A stretch of 57,737 nt of DNA. Origin: Tubiluchus corallicola. Lineage: Eukaryota; Priapulida; Priapulimorpha; Priapulimorphida; Tubiluchidae. Under the pieces are notes generated by a model. That model ran no database searches. It was not told where the DNA came from and saw nothing but the letters and a program-made list of their open reading frames with translations. The stretch lies in the NCBI GenBank assembly GCA_030141605.1, contig JAQGDQ010000507.1:102121-159857 (forward strand). The letters are read 5' to 3'. How positions within the stretch are numbered: position 1 is the first letter of the stretch; every line of letters starts with the position of its first letter. The position numbers and the translations under genes are program-made. Positions 1 through 12,095 of this stretch are shown here, in pieces.

Positions 1-398
1 GTTAAGGTCAGTTTCTGGCCTTATCATGTAGGTGGCAGCACCTATGTGAACTTACCTGTAATTTTACCTGTGAAGTTGTAAATTAGGTTGTGCCTAACTA
101 AACACGCTCACAGAAGCCTCAGCAAACGTTAAATAATGTTTGATAAATGTTCAAGTATAGCGTCTCTACATGATTTGCTGTAAACCAGTATGACGTTTCA
201 AGGATCTATTAAGTTGTTATAGCCGCACGATGTGAGTAACATTTACTTTAATATCTTAAATTATAATAATCAATTTATTATACATTTGTATGCAGTGAGA
301 AGCTGTCAAATTTATTATTTTCATTTTTTGTATATACAGAAATAAAGATTTCTGAGACACACTATGCCATGAAGGAAATTCTTTGTGTTCCCGTCACA
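1..398 (+). repeat. 5' LTR of BEL/Pao element
   Basis: This is a direct copy of 6808-7199. It ends CCCGTCACA at 398, and an AATAAA polyadenylation signal lies at 341-346. The first base (T of TGTT) is outside the window. No convincing tRNA primer-binding site immediately follows base 398. Confidence 0.9.
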
Positions 399-1049
399 TT
401 TATTTATCAAGGCTATATTGGAGATAATTCAACGTCAGCCATAACCACCTGAGGTTTCATGCCATCGAGCCGCCCAAGTTGATCAAGGTCAGGAAGCCTA
501 CAGCACAGGTGTATAACTGCATGCCGGAAGTAGGACAGGAAATGCGTCTACGCTTCTCAGGCCTGTATTATGTGAATTGCCCATTGCCAAGACTTTTAAG
601 AACTGTATCAGTGTGGTGAACTGACCTGAAATACTAACCTACTGCATAAAATTATTGCGTTAATTTTGCGCATATAGTTATTAAGTCATTAAGACTTGTA
701 AGATTCGCTTGGGCTGTTTAGTACTGAAGTATTGAAGGTTTAATAGTATTAAAGTTTTGAAATATTCACAGCCATACCAATTAAGATTACATTTTATTTT
801 CGACTTGGTATTATTTCAATATGTTAGTGTAGAGAATAAGGTGAATTTCTACACTGTCAGATAATGCTTTGATTTGTTGTACAGTTTACCTAATTGCCTA
901 AATACTAGTAGTACTGTGCGGTGCATAAAGAATTAGACCATATGTTATCGTCACTATTTGATACATGGATTTTTATGCCTATTTCACTAGTTTATCTACT
1001 TAGCTACTTGTATTATTTTACTGAATTGTACTTTGCTGTATTTTGAAGC
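399..1049 (+). other. BEL/Pao untranslated leader
   Basis: About 650 bp lie between the 5' LTR and the gag start codon, with no open frame or recognisable motif. The primer-binding site should lie at its left end, but I could not assign a tRNA. Confidence 0.6.
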
Positions 1050-2327
1050 ATGTCTGATTTAGGTAAGAAAACTGTCCCTCAGTTACAGCGAATGCTTAAG
1101 GACAAATGTTTACCTGTTAGCGGTCGGAAGCAGGAATTAATTGATAGGCTGTTGCAGTGCGAAGGCGCAGCTTCCAGCTCAACTGATGATGAAACGCAGC
1201 TAACACCTGCCGCTATACCTGACAGTGAGGACAAAGAGGAAAGCTTAGGCGAACTAAGAAGCCACAGAACGCACAAAAGTCACAAGTCTCCTCATTCACG
1301 TAGTTCAAAATCAACCACTGTTTCGGCAACAGCACAAAGAATGTCAGCTGAACCGAAAAAGGCTGCTCTTATGATTAAGCAACAAGCACTTGCAGAAAAG
1401 GCAAAATTGCAGTTAAATGAAATGCAGCTCGAACAAGAAAAGCAAAAGTTAGTTTTGCAACAAGAACAGTTGAAGATAGCTACTGAAATAAAGCAAGCAG
1501 ACGCTGAGGCAACTGTCTTTGCTCAGTTTGAAGCCGGTAGTCCACGTTCTTCCGAGGTCGTTTCCTTTGTTGACAAAAGAGAGCAAACGAGAGACTGGGT
1601 AGCAAATTATTGCCAAGAGCAACCAGGATGCAGTTCCTTGCAGGCAGAGCAACCAGGAAGCAGTGCCTTTCAGCCAGAGCAACCAGGAAGCAGTTCCTTT
1701 CAGGCACCTTTACGTGTCAAGCAACCTGAAATCAAAGGCAGTCCTCTGCCAGCAGTACAACCCCCTTACCAGTTTTATGGTTGTCCATTGCCTGGTATCG
1801 AGATAGAGAAATTCGATGGCAGCCCGTTGCAGTATTGTCGCTTCATTAAACAGTTTGAAACAACGGTTGAGAATTACACAACTGACAACGTTGCCAGATT
1901 AACACTCCTTCTTCAGTTTTGCAGTGACAAAGTAAAACGTTATATTGACTGCTGTGTGACAATGGACCCAGTTGTAGGTTACACAAAAGCAAAGCGCATG
2001 CTAAAGCAGCAGTTTGGAAATGAATTTAATATCACTCAAGCATGGATCAAACAGATTTCGGATTTCAAACCCATTAAGGCTGCGGAATATCAGACATTAC
2101 AGGAATATGCAGACTTGTTGCGTGCTTGTTATGAAACTCTGTCAAGTTTAGGTTATTTGTCCGAGATTAATGCTCAAGGAAATCTCGTACAAATCGTTGA
2201 CAAATTGCCCATTGGCATTCATTCTCACTGGAGGAAAGAGGTTCATAATATTAAATCTTCTGGGAGAAATCCAGACATCTTTGATGTTGTCACTTTCATA
2301 GAAACACAGGCACAGATTGAAAAATGA
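1050..2327 (+). pseudogene. gag: BEL/Pao gag with N-terminal SAP-like domain
   Basis: This is a 425-codon open frame encoding the structural Gag of the retrotransposon. Residues about 4-38 match a SAP DNA-binding motif (VPQLQRMLKDKCLPVSGRKQ). A charged, glutamine-rich stretch at about 100-155 looks coiled coil. Three near-identical 11-residue repeats around EQPGSS follow at about 190-222. From about 245 to the end the sequence matches the BEL/Pao Gag domain (DUF1759), with FDGSPLQYCRFIKQF near its start. The frame stops at an A-run at 2320-2324, and the zinc-knuckle region continues in another frame. That could be a decayed indel or a programmed shift; the other breaks in this copy favour decay. 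Confidence 0.85.
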
Positions 2328-3168
2328 TCCCACGTTTCATAGGAAACCATCCGAGAGGAAGGACACCTATAAGCCTAAACCAAAGTCTAATTCTGTAAAC
2401 ATTTTTGCTAGTTCTGGAACATTTGCTAGTTCACATACACGTGAACCTGACAAATCTGAAGAGAAGACTTCACTTTCATGTACCCTGTGTTCTGAAGCAC
2501 ATCGGCTTCAGAAATGCTTCAAGTTCAAGAGGCTAACTGTACCTGGAAGGCTAGAGGTAGCCAAGCAACACAAACTATGTTTTAATTGCCTGAAGCCTAA
2601 CCACAGTAGTGCATCATGTAGGTCAGCCAATCGCTGTGATGTTTGCAAGAGAAAACATTCCACTTTCTTGCATGCTCAGAATATGCGAGGAAATATTAGC
2701 ACTGCTGCTGCTACACACAAACCCAACAGCAGGCCGTATAGTGGAGAAGAAAAAGAAAAGAAGAATAATGAAGAAGATAACGAGAAACTAAAAGAAGAAG
2801 ATAGTGAGCACAATTGTCAAAGTGGTTACATAAAGAAGACGCATGAGCCTTCTAAGTGCAATGTAGCTTTGCCTATCTTGCCAGTATTTGTTAACATACC
2901 AGGTGGTAAACCATTAAAGACACTAGCACGTCTTGACCCTGGTTCGACAAATACATTCTGCTCTAGCCAAATATATGAAAAGTTAGGTGCTCAGGGCAGA
3001 GAAGAAACATTAATTTTGACAACGCTTGATGCTAAACAGAGCCAGAAGAAGAGTAAAGTCACTAAACTACAAGTGTCTGATCCAAGCTACAATGTCACCA
3101 TAGATCTCCCTCTTGTCTTTACAAGACCATCCCTTATGTTAGAGATGGAGCATTTACCTGTTTATTAG
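2317..3168 (+). pseudogene. pol: BEL/Pao zinc knuckles and aspartic protease fragment
   Basis: The open frame overlaps the end of gag. It carries Cys/His clusters of nucleocapsid type (CTLCSEAH, CFNCLKPNH, CDVCKRKH), then a lysine/glutamate-rich linker. The retropepsin-like protease (DUF1758 type) follows, with LARLDPGSTNTFCS around its catalytic aspartate. The usual motif is D-S/T-G; here it reads D-P-G, which may mark loss of function. The frame ends at 3168 within the protease, and recognisable sequence continues in other frames. Confidence 0.8.
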
Positions 3169-3544
3169 AACTTGAGCTCTTGGCCACACTTACAAGGCAT
3201 TGACGTCTATGTTGCCCAGGACAGATCTCAGTCTCTGGAACTTGGCCTTCTCATAGGGCAAGATGTGCCTGAAGCTCTCGCTCTCAAAAGGACCTAAACA
3301 TGCTCCTTGGGCATCGCTCAGTGTCTTGGGTTGGACCCTAAATGGACCACTTGGACCAACTGAAGCCGAGCATATCAGTTGTAACCTTAGCATTTTGCAG
3401 CCTGTAACACTGGAGCAACAAGTAGAGCGATTCTGGCAGCTAGAATCTTGTGAAGATAACAGCCATAAACCTTCTGTCGAAGATGTAAGAACTGTTAACA
3501 TCTGGGAACGATCCGCAACACTGACTGAAGACCACACTATATGA
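3169..3544 (+). pseudogene. pol: BEL/Pao protease-to-RT linker, broken by frame changes
   Basis: Remnants of one coding region are spread over two frames. The motif LLIGQDVPEAL, near 3245-3280, is typical of the end of the BEL protease. It is followed in another frame by LGWTLNGPLG and LEQQVERFW, which normally lie just upstream of the reverse transcriptase. The breaks fall near 3168, 3290 and 3541. This shows that the element can no longer make a continuous Pol. Confidence 0.7.
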
Positions 3545-4800
3545 TGGATATCCCATTTAGAAGCGAATCTCCCGATTTGCCAAATAACAAAATTGTAGCA
3601 GAGAAGAGACTTGAAGGTTTGAAGAAGAAGTTTAAGCAAGATGAGGCCCTTCACAACAAATACTCTAAAGAGATCAGTGACTTGCTCGAAAAAGGATATG
3701 CTGAACCTGTAAATGAGGAAGCTGCAACCACTGATGGCAAGGTGTGGTATTTGCCACACTTTAGTGTTAAAAGTGAGAGCAAGCCAGAGAAAACAAGAGT
3801 AGTATTTGATTGTGCTGTGAGTTTTGCTGGCACAACATTAAACAAAATTGTAATGCAAGGACCTGATCTAACCAACAAGCTCCTTGGCGTCCTGCTCAGA
3901 TTTAGAGAAGGTAAAATAGCAATCACTGCTGACATCCAGAGTATGTTTTACCAGGTGAGAGTCACTCCTGCTGACAGAGATGTACTCCGTTTCCTTTGGT
4001 GGCCTGGAGGCAATATAGAACTAAAACCTAAAATATACAGGATGACAGTCCATATTTTTGGCGGAATATGGTGCCCAAGTATTGCATCATATGCACTCCA
4101 GAAAACAGCCATGGACAACAGAGCTTTGTACAACAGCACCGTGGTACAAACAGTTATAAGCAATTTCTATGTAGACGATCTTCTTAAGTCTCTTTCAACA
4201 ACTCAGGAAGGTATTGCAATGATAGAAGACCTAACCAGTTTACTTCACCATGGTGGCTTCCATTTAACAAAATGGTGCAGCAATGACCGAGAAGTTCTCA
4301 ACTCTATCCCTGCAGAAGAAAGAGGGAAATCAGTGAAGGATATTGATTTAGATAACTCATCCTTGCCTGTTGATCGGGTTCTTGCCATTGCATGGAACAT
4401 GGAAGCAGACCATTTTAGTATTCTTGTTAGGAAAAAAGAAAAACCGATGACACGCCATGGTCTTTTGAGTGTAATGGCTTCATCATATGATCCTATGGGA
4501 ATAATAAGTCCCTATGTTCTGCAAGCGAAGTTACTATTTCAGGAAGAAACACGATTGAAGAAATCCTGGGATGAACCTTTGGAGGATCATGTGAAACAAC
4601 AATGGAAAAGATGGTTAGAAGAACTTGACTTAATCAAAGATGTGCACCTGAGTCGGTGTTTTACACCACCAAACTTTGAAGCTGTTTCATACCAGCTTCA
4701 TCATTTCTCAGATGCATCCGAAAGAGCCCTTGGAACTGTATCATATCTTAGATCAGCAAATGCTGCAGGAGATATACTTCTGTACATTTGTGGTGAGTAA
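3541..4800 (+). pseudogene. pol: BEL/Pao reverse transcriptase domain
   Basis: A 419-codon open frame covers most of the reverse transcriptase, which copies element RNA into DNA. Visible landmarks are TADIQSMFYQVRV (motif A aspartate), LRFLWW, VHIFGGIWCPS, and the catalytic YVDD at 4168-4179. The start of RNase H follows, with HHFSDASERALG near the end. The frame breaks at about 4790, where RNase H continues in the next frame. The core catalytic residues are intact even though the frame is not. Confidence 0.88.
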
Positions 4801-6754
4801 AACAAGACTGACCCCCTTTAAGAAAGTCACTTTGCCACGCCTCGAACTGTCAGCTGCTGTGCTTGCAGTAAAAGTTGATTCTATGGCACGGAAGGAATTA
4901 AGCATTCCTATAGGTACTTCTACATTTTGGGTCGACAGCACAATTGTTCTTGGCTATATCAACAATGAAAGGGCGAGATACAAAACCTTTGTGGCTAACC
5001 GGTTAGCTACCATACACAGCTTAACAGTTCCCAGCCAATGGAGGCATGTCTCTGGAGATGAAAATCCAGCAAATGATGCATCGCGAGGTTTGTCTGCAAG
5101 AGATTTAATCGCAAGTGTCAGATGGCTGCATGGCCCAGAATTTCTTTACAAACCTGAACCAGAATGGCCAGTTCAAACAGTTCTGCCCACAGTGGATAGT
5201 CACGACAATGAGATAAAGCAAAGTGTTAAAGTCTTATTGTGTGAAGCTAACTCTTCCAAGTCAGAAGCTACTGACAAGCTTATGGAATATTATAGTAGCT
5301 TCTACAAACTTAAAAAAGCTGTCACATGGTTTTTGCGAGTGAAAGCCATTTTAAAGAACAAAATCACAAAAAGACAGATCCCATCCTCTCAATGCTATAA
5401 TACAGAGATTTCTGTTTCAGAGGTGGAGCAAGCAGAAAAGGCGATTCTCGGCTATATCCAACGCCAACACTTTACTCGGGAATACAAAACCTTATCTGCA
5501 GGACAAGCTGTCTCCAAATCGAGCAAGATTGCTAAGTTAAATCCTGTCCTGTCTAAGGACAACCTCATTGTTGTTGGAGGGCGACTTAGAAATGCAGCGC
5601 TACCTGAAGCTGCCAAACATCCTGCAGTACTTCCTAAAGAGCATCATGTTTCAACCTTAATAATCCGTCATTACCATGAAACCAATGGTCACATTGGAAG
5701 AGAACATGTGCTCTCCTTAGTTCGCTCTGCTTACTGGATTATTCGAGGACGGGCACTTACAAAGAAACTATTAAAATATTGTCGTAAGTGCCGTCGTCTC
5801 TATGCACCCCTGGAGAGCCAGAAAATGGCAGATTTGCCAGCTGATCGTGTAGAAGGAACTCATGCTTTCGAATGTGTAGGTGTAGACTGCTTCGGAACCT
5901 TTTATGTTGTCAGAGGGCGTGCAAAAGCTAAGCGATATGGCTGCATTTTTACTTGCACCACCACTAGAGCAGTTCACCTAGAGATTTTACACACCCTCGA
6001 AACCAGCTCTTTCATTCAAGCACTGCAACGTTTCATAAGCCGAAGAGGTCCACCAAGACTAATCAGGTCTGATCAAGGTACAAATTTTGTTGGCGCCCAA
6101 AAGGAGCTTCAGAATTCCATAACCGAATGGAACCAAAGTCAAATTCAAAGCACTCTACGTCAGAAAAATATAGAGTGGATCTTCAACCCTGCTTCAGCTA
6201 GCCATTTTGGTGGCTTCTGTGAGAGCATGATTAGAAGTGTAAAGAAAGTTTTAGTCAGTATCTTAGAACAGCAAACACTGGATGACGAAAGACTTAGTAC
6301 ACTATTCTGTCTAGTAGAGGCCATTTTAAATAGCCTGCCCCTTACCATTGTTTCAGAAGATCCAAATGACTTAGAAGCTCTGACACCAAACCATTTGTTG
6401 CTGCTTCGACCAAATCCTGCACTGCCGCCTGGCAACTTCGAAGTAAAGGACCAATACAAAAAGAAGTGGCGCCAAGTCCAGTACATGGCAGACTTATTCT
6501 GGACAAGATGGTATCGTGAATACTTGCCAACGTTACAACTGCGAACAAAATGGTTACGAAGCAAAGAAAATCTCAAAGCTGGAGACGTAGTTTTGGTAAG
6601 CGATAATGTCCATCGAAGCCAGTGGATACTTGGGCGAATTACAGATGTCAAGACAAGTGATGATGGATGCGTCCGCTCTGCAACCATAAAGACCAAAAGT
6701 ACGCTTCTAACCCGACCTATACACAAATTATGTTTAATTGAAAAAGCAGATTAA
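4676..6754 (+). pseudogene. pol: BEL/Pao RNase H remainder and integrase
   Basis: Recognisable coding starts near 4790. RNase H residues include LPRLELSAAVLA, FWVDSTIVLGYI and NPANDASRG. A linker leads to the integrase, which joins element DNA to the host genome. Its HHCC zinc-binding region runs HYHETNGHIGREH then CRKC. The DDE core is visible as FECVGVDCFG, RLIRSDQGTNF and HFGGFCESMIRS. A C-terminal domain (DUF5641 type) ends near HKLCLIEKAD. This 3' part is the best preserved and has no internal stop. Confidence 0.88.
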
Positions 6755-6797
6755 TTTTGTTATTCCTTTAGTGGGAAATGGCACTCAAGTCCCATTT

Positions 6798-6807
6798 AAA
6801 GGGGGTG
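6798..6807 (+). other. Polypurine tract of BEL/Pao element
   Basis: AAAGGGGGTG lies immediately before the 3' LTR start TGTTAAGG, the expected place for plus-strand priming. Confidence 0.7.
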
Positions 6808-7199
6808 TGTTAAGGTCAGTTTCTGGCCTTAACATGTAGGTGGCAGCACCTATGGAACTTACCTGTAATTTTTACCTGTGAAGTGGTAAATTGGGTGCCT
6901 CGCTAAACACGCTGACACAAGGCTCGGCAAATGTTAAGTAATGTTTGATAATGTTTAAGTATAGTGTCTCTACCTGATTTGCCGTTAACCTGTACGACGT
7001 TTTTAAGAATCTATTAAGTTTTATAGCCGCACGATGTAAGTAACATTTAATTTAATATCTTAAATTATAATAATCAATTTATTATACATTTGTATGCAGT
7101 GAGAAGCTGTCAATTTATTATTTTCATTTTGTATATACAGAAATAAAGATTTCTGCGACACACTATGCCATGAAGGAAATTCTTTGTGTTCCCGTCACA
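6808..7199 (+). repeat. 3' LTR of BEL/Pao element
   Basis: The LTR starts TGTTAAGG and ends CCCGTCACA. It is 392 bp, against at least 398 bp for the 5' LTR, with scattered substitutions and small indels between them. AATAAA is retained near 7142. Confidence 0.93.
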
Positions 7200-7220
7200 G
7201 TCGTCATACTTTTTTGAGTT

Positions 7221-7378
7221 TTGGATAGTGCTGCCACCTTCAGGTGTTCTTGTTAAAATTGTTAAATCTTTCTCTTTACTGTTTAAATTTTCATTGGCTT
7301 TGGATAGTGCTGCCACCTTCAGGTGTTCTTGTTAAAATTGTTAAATCTTTCTCTTTACTGTTTAAATTTTCATTGGCT
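7221..7378. repeat. Tandem duplication of a 79-bp unit next to the 3' LTR
   Basis: The sequence from TTGGATAGTGCTGCC to TTTTCATTGGC occurs twice in succession, at 7221 and 7300, with no visible difference. Its near-perfect identity makes it much younger than the neighbouring element. Confidence 0.9.
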
Positions 7379-8002
7379 TCTACAGTCTTTATGAATGCAT
7401 AATCTCTAAACCTGTTTTCACACCTCAATGATTTCACCTGTAGTTTTGGTCACTTGGTTTTCTGTTTTTCAGTATGACACTACTTAACTGTTTCTGTAGA
7501 CACTTCAGAATAAAATCTTAAAACTAAATTTCAAGTTTTTTGGTTTCTTTAAACCACAGAGTGTGTGTACTGATTGTGACGAAGCACCACAACTAAAGTC
7601 ATTCCCCCAGTATTTTGTACTACCTACTTAGTTTAATGATCCCTAGTAGCTGAAATATAGAAAAAGAAGGCAGGAACACAACAGAGAAAAATCACATACA
7701 CAAAAGAAGCATAGCAGAGACATCTATGCTGCCTCTACGATTTGGCATATAGTGAAACATTATTATTGTATTTCATTTTAGATTAGGAAGCAAGCTGTGT
7801 TCTCTACCTAAATATCTGAAAAAATTCTTCTCAAGAATGTAGTTAAAGGTGTTTCTATATATATATTATATATTTCTATATATAGGTGTTTCTATATATT
7901 CTAAACTTGACACTATATAATTAAATCAAAGCTACAATACAACGGAAGTCCTACAACAAGTAAATAAAACACTATGTAATCCTACATCAACTCATTACTT
8001 GC
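7379..8002 (-). other. STX16 intron 7, portion between the retroelement and exon 7
   Basis: No coding similarity is seen here on either strand. In particular the SNARE segment that should follow exon 7 is absent, so the next STX16 exon must lie beyond the BEL/Pao element, left of the window. A short imperfect duplication of a TATATATT-type stretch is near 7855-7900. Confidence 0.6.
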
Positions 8003-8146
8003 CTGGTCGACTACAATCTGAGCTAAATCTTTAAATATTTCATTTATGTCGGATATAGATTTCACAACTTGTGCTATTTCTTTCTCCCGTTGCGTCACCG
8101 TCTCCGTATTGTCCTCTAAATATCTTAGCTGATGATCAGTAAAACC
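8003..8146 (-). CDS. STX16: STX16 exon 7, first half of the SNARE motif, GC donor
   Basis: This exon has 48 codons, from [14 protein letters not shown] to [10 protein letters not shown]. The terminal glutamine is the zero-layer residue that pairs with R-SNARE arginine. The exon is followed on the minus strand by CAG|GCAAGT, a GC-AG type donor with otherwise perfect U1 complementarity. Phase 0 fits the glycine that should start the next exon. Confidence 0.92.
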
Positions 8147-11100
8147 CTAAAAAATGAATAAAAATATCAGCTACAGTTGCCATAACATTTGCATGATGCC
8201 GCAAACATTTTCGTTTGCTTTAATTTGCTTGTTCGTGGTATTATTTCTAACACTAAGCAAGGCCAAGCACAGTCTATGCAAAAACCAAGGCCAGAATTTC
8301 ATTATATTTGTGCCTGAATTTAAGGGATTCTCGTTGTGACTTTTTATAATTAGAGCGATTTATTATAAGAATTAATCACTATCAGTACTGACATCTTTTT
8401 CGGAATGAGACATTTAATGATTCAATCTCCGTGCTATTTAAAATTTTGTTGATTCTTCTCTTGACTGTCAGGGAACCACAATCATCATTTCAATCATCAA
8501 GAAATATATAACAAGCCTTTCAAACAAGAATTGCTCTAAATTTATGCAAAAGACGAAAATTTTTACTGATAACTTGATAAATCGACTGTTTCCAAATTTT
8601 ACACTGTCTACCTAGTATTTGTATTCTTGTTGGCTTGGCAACAAGCGTAGGTCCCTACAGTTTTTATGTGCAACTCTGAATGAAAAGCGCAGTGCGCCGA
8701 ACACACTTGGGAAGTAACTAAGTAAGCTCACAAGTATGATATGGCAGCGTACGTGCTAGCGTAAGGCAAAAAGCAAAAAAGTCAGATTAGTGCCAGTATT
8801 TCTTTTACTTTTTAACTCTTGGGTAAAACCTGCGAAAATCTAACCAGATTCGCGGTAGTCGGCATTGGCGCGAATGTTTAAGCGAATGGATGCCGGGATT
8901 TGTGTTGAAATTCTGGCCCTGAAAACAGTGCTTACATTGTAATACAAAGCCATTGTAACTTGTTAAATTACTTTATGTAGCACTTGAACACAGCTAACCC
9001 ACATACACCTTATGACGCTGATGAAAATGTTTAGGACATCAATGTGTCGTGAAGTGCTACACGAAAAGTACATATGTGAATCGTTGATTTACAAGAAGAT
9101 AACATAGGTAGGCACTTAGATATGTTTAAACACTTCTAACTAAATCTATCTTCAAGCTCCAGAAAACTTATTAACTGAACTGAGTTCTAAAGTTAACGCA
9201 AATGCCATGTACCGACAGCCAGTGTCAGTACTTTTTTGTTGGTAGTGTCAGTGATGCACTTCCTGAACTTTCTTAAAATTAGATTACCCGCTCATAAGCC
9301 TCCTCCACATAAGCATCTTCTTCTTCTATCATTACTGCACTGGCTTGAGGTACGTCAAAATGACCGCCGTAACGTTCTTCACGAGATTTTAATCCTAAAA
9401 TGCAAAACACGTCACTTCTATGCAATAGCACATCCACTTCTATACAATAGCACATCCACTTCTATACAATAGCACATCCACTTCTATACAATAGCACATC
9501 CACTTCTATACAATAGCACATCCACTTCTATACAAAAGCACATCCACTTCTATACAATAGCACATCCACTTCTATACAATAGCACATCCACTTCTGTACA
9601 ATAGCACATCCACTTCTATACAATAGCACATCCACTTCTATGCAATAGCACATCCACTTCTACACAATAGCACATCCACTTCTACACAATAGCACATCCA
9701 CTTCTATACAATAGCACATCCACTTCTATACAATAGCACATCCACTTCTATACAATAGCACATCCACTTCTATACAATAGCACATCCACTTCTATACAAT
9801 AGCACATCCACTTCTATACAATAGCACATCCACTTCTATACAATAGCACATCCACTTCTATACAATAGCACATCCACTTCTATACAATAGCACATCCACT
9901 TCTGTACAATAGCACATCCACTTCTATACAATAGCACATCCACTTCTATGCAATAGCACATCCACTTCTACACAATAGCACATTCACTTCTACACAATAG
10001 CACATCCACTTCTATACAATAGCACATCCACTTCTATACAATAGCACATCCACTTCTATACAATAGCACATCCACTTCTATACAATAGCACATCCACTTC
10101 TATACAATAGCACATCCACTTCTACACAATAGCACATCGGATAAACTAGCCCTAGTAAATACACCTAGTAAATAAGCGAATCATTATATCACTTCATGCT
10201 AGTCTAAGTTACTATATCAAAACATTTGGACGCATACAATTACCCCCATATTGGATATCAGTGCATACAAATGTGATTCATCAGTACACTATGCAAACTA
10301 AGAAAATGCCACTTACTAGTTAAATACGATGTTTGACTTTTTCGGAAGCTGGACGAGATTTCCTGCAGTTGAGATGCTAGCGAAGACATGACGTTCTTTG
10401 TTACTCGTTGTTCTTGCGGTGTATTTCCTCTACTTTTGGCACCAATTTGCTGCACCAGCCGATGACATCTTGTGAACATCTGAAAACATGATTAAAGGAA
10501 GACAGGATGATTTTTAACATACTAACCCCATTTTCAAATCCGATAGAAAGTACACATTTTAACAGAATTAATACTACAAAAGCGTTTCTGATAATTAAAT
10601 AATAGATTAATTAATAGATTAAATAATTACCGGCGAATAGCCCAATTATCAATGACATCACAAACTAACATAATTTTCAACAGGGAAAATATTCCAAGAG
10701 CGTGTTGCATGTGTTTTCGAAAGCGAAAATTCAAGTACAGTGCTAGTGTAAGATATTCAGCATGTTGTACTAAAACTAGGCAAGTTTTAAGATACTGCTG
10801 CGCTCACGCATGAGCTGCCAAACATGTCTAGTTCATCACAAACTAACACATTTGAACTGAGAATTCCCATCTGTAAGCCATCTCTTCTAAGCGTACCTTA
10901 GATCTGTCCCACATTGTTATTTTTTCTACATTTAATGGTTTCACTGACTTAAAACAGCTTCCTAAAATGCCCTCCCCAACAACTTTCAGGGCTATCCTTG
11001 TTATAATATCAAGGCATTTAATTAACACTCTGTACTAATCACTAAAACAAAATAAAATATTTAGTATAAAATCTCTTGTTACTAGTTAAAATATAATACA

Positions 11101-12061
11101 AATATGGAATCCTCAGAAATTTTCCGAATTCCAAACCATGCATCAGACCAAAGAAATTCTTACACAATAAAACCTTGCAGATATGCTTTCTTAGCTTCTC
11201 CACACGTTTTAATTAGTTAGCGCTTTCTAAAGTTCACGAAAAGATAGTTTCAAACCTGCGTGATGTCTTGTGTAATGATTTCTATGGTGTGCTCCTCATC
11301 TATACTATCATCTAATGTAGGCCGGTTCAGGTGCTTGTCGTGCAGCGTGGCGACTTCCTTTACTAAAACAACGACACTGAGTTGTATTTAAAAAATCAAC
11401 AAACAATATGAAATTTATCTACAGTCTATAACATCGAGAAATTCAGCAAGTGGAATACAGAAAAAATTGTCATGTAAAGCAAGCACCTGATTCCAGGAAA
11501 TTCCTAAAAGAACCACGTTCTATAGATATATGTATACAATAAAATTTTAAGAAGCAGTGTAATAAAAACTATGTTAAATTTTCAATAATAACCAAGAAAG
11601 CAAAGAAAGTACAGCAGCTTTAACCATACTGCAAAGTGATCATTTTACAGTTTAGGTTGTAAGCTAGCACATGAAACTTAAAAGTTTAAAATTAATAATT
11701 CCGTATGAAATTTGTGTAATAAGTCTTAATCCAGAGACAACTCAAAAATGCACTCAAAATATACACTTACTTTTTTGTTTAATTCTTGATATTTCATATT
11801 GTATCTAAAAAAATATAGGGCAGTTTAGACACTTATTATTTACTTCACCAACAGAATAAGTTTGTACACAGAGAGTAATATTTCACAGCAGTGTAGCACA
11901 AACATGCATACTAGAACAAATAAAGATTCTATGAAATACCTGTAAGACGAGCATGGTCTACAATCAAATATAAGTCATATTTAGAGAGGTGTACAAATTT
12001 AATATTGTCAGCAAAGCACAATACTAAATTTGTCCCAATCATCGTATATATTAATTTCGTT

Positions 12062-12095
<34 letters not shown>

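Larger units (their letters stand above)
1..7199 (+). mobile_element. BEL/Pao LTR retrotransposon, nearly complete, coding region degenerate
   Basis: Two direct LTRs (1-398 and 6808-7199) flank an internal region with gag, aspartic protease, reverse transcriptase, RNase H and integrase in BEL/Pao order. The window opens one base inside the 5' LTR: the 3' copy starts TGTTAAGG, the 5' copy GTTAAGG. The target-site duplication therefore cannot be checked; the five bases after the 3' LTR are GTCGT. The LTRs differ at some 30-40 positions by eye, and the coding region changes frame several times, so this is an old, non-autonomous copy. It lies on the strand opposite to STX16, in the intron after the last STX16 exon present here. 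Class assignment rests on the YVDD reverse transcriptase, the Gag and protease domains of BEL/Pao type and the integrase C-terminal domain. Confidence 0.93.

Noticed and set aside
399-440. Primer-binding site for the BEL/Pao element
   Set aside because: The sequence after the 5' LTR does not show a convincing match to a tRNA 3' end beginning TGG; a TGG at about 419 is too far from the LTR to call.
8154-8339. 61-codon plus-strand frame after STX16 exon 7
   Set aside because: It lies within STX16 intron 6 on the opposite strand, has no similarity or initiation context, and its composition is that of AT-rich intron.
9413-10138. CRISPR-like array of regular repeats
   Set aside because: The units are directly contiguous with no unique spacers, and the context is a spliced animal gene. 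The same holds for the six other arrays.
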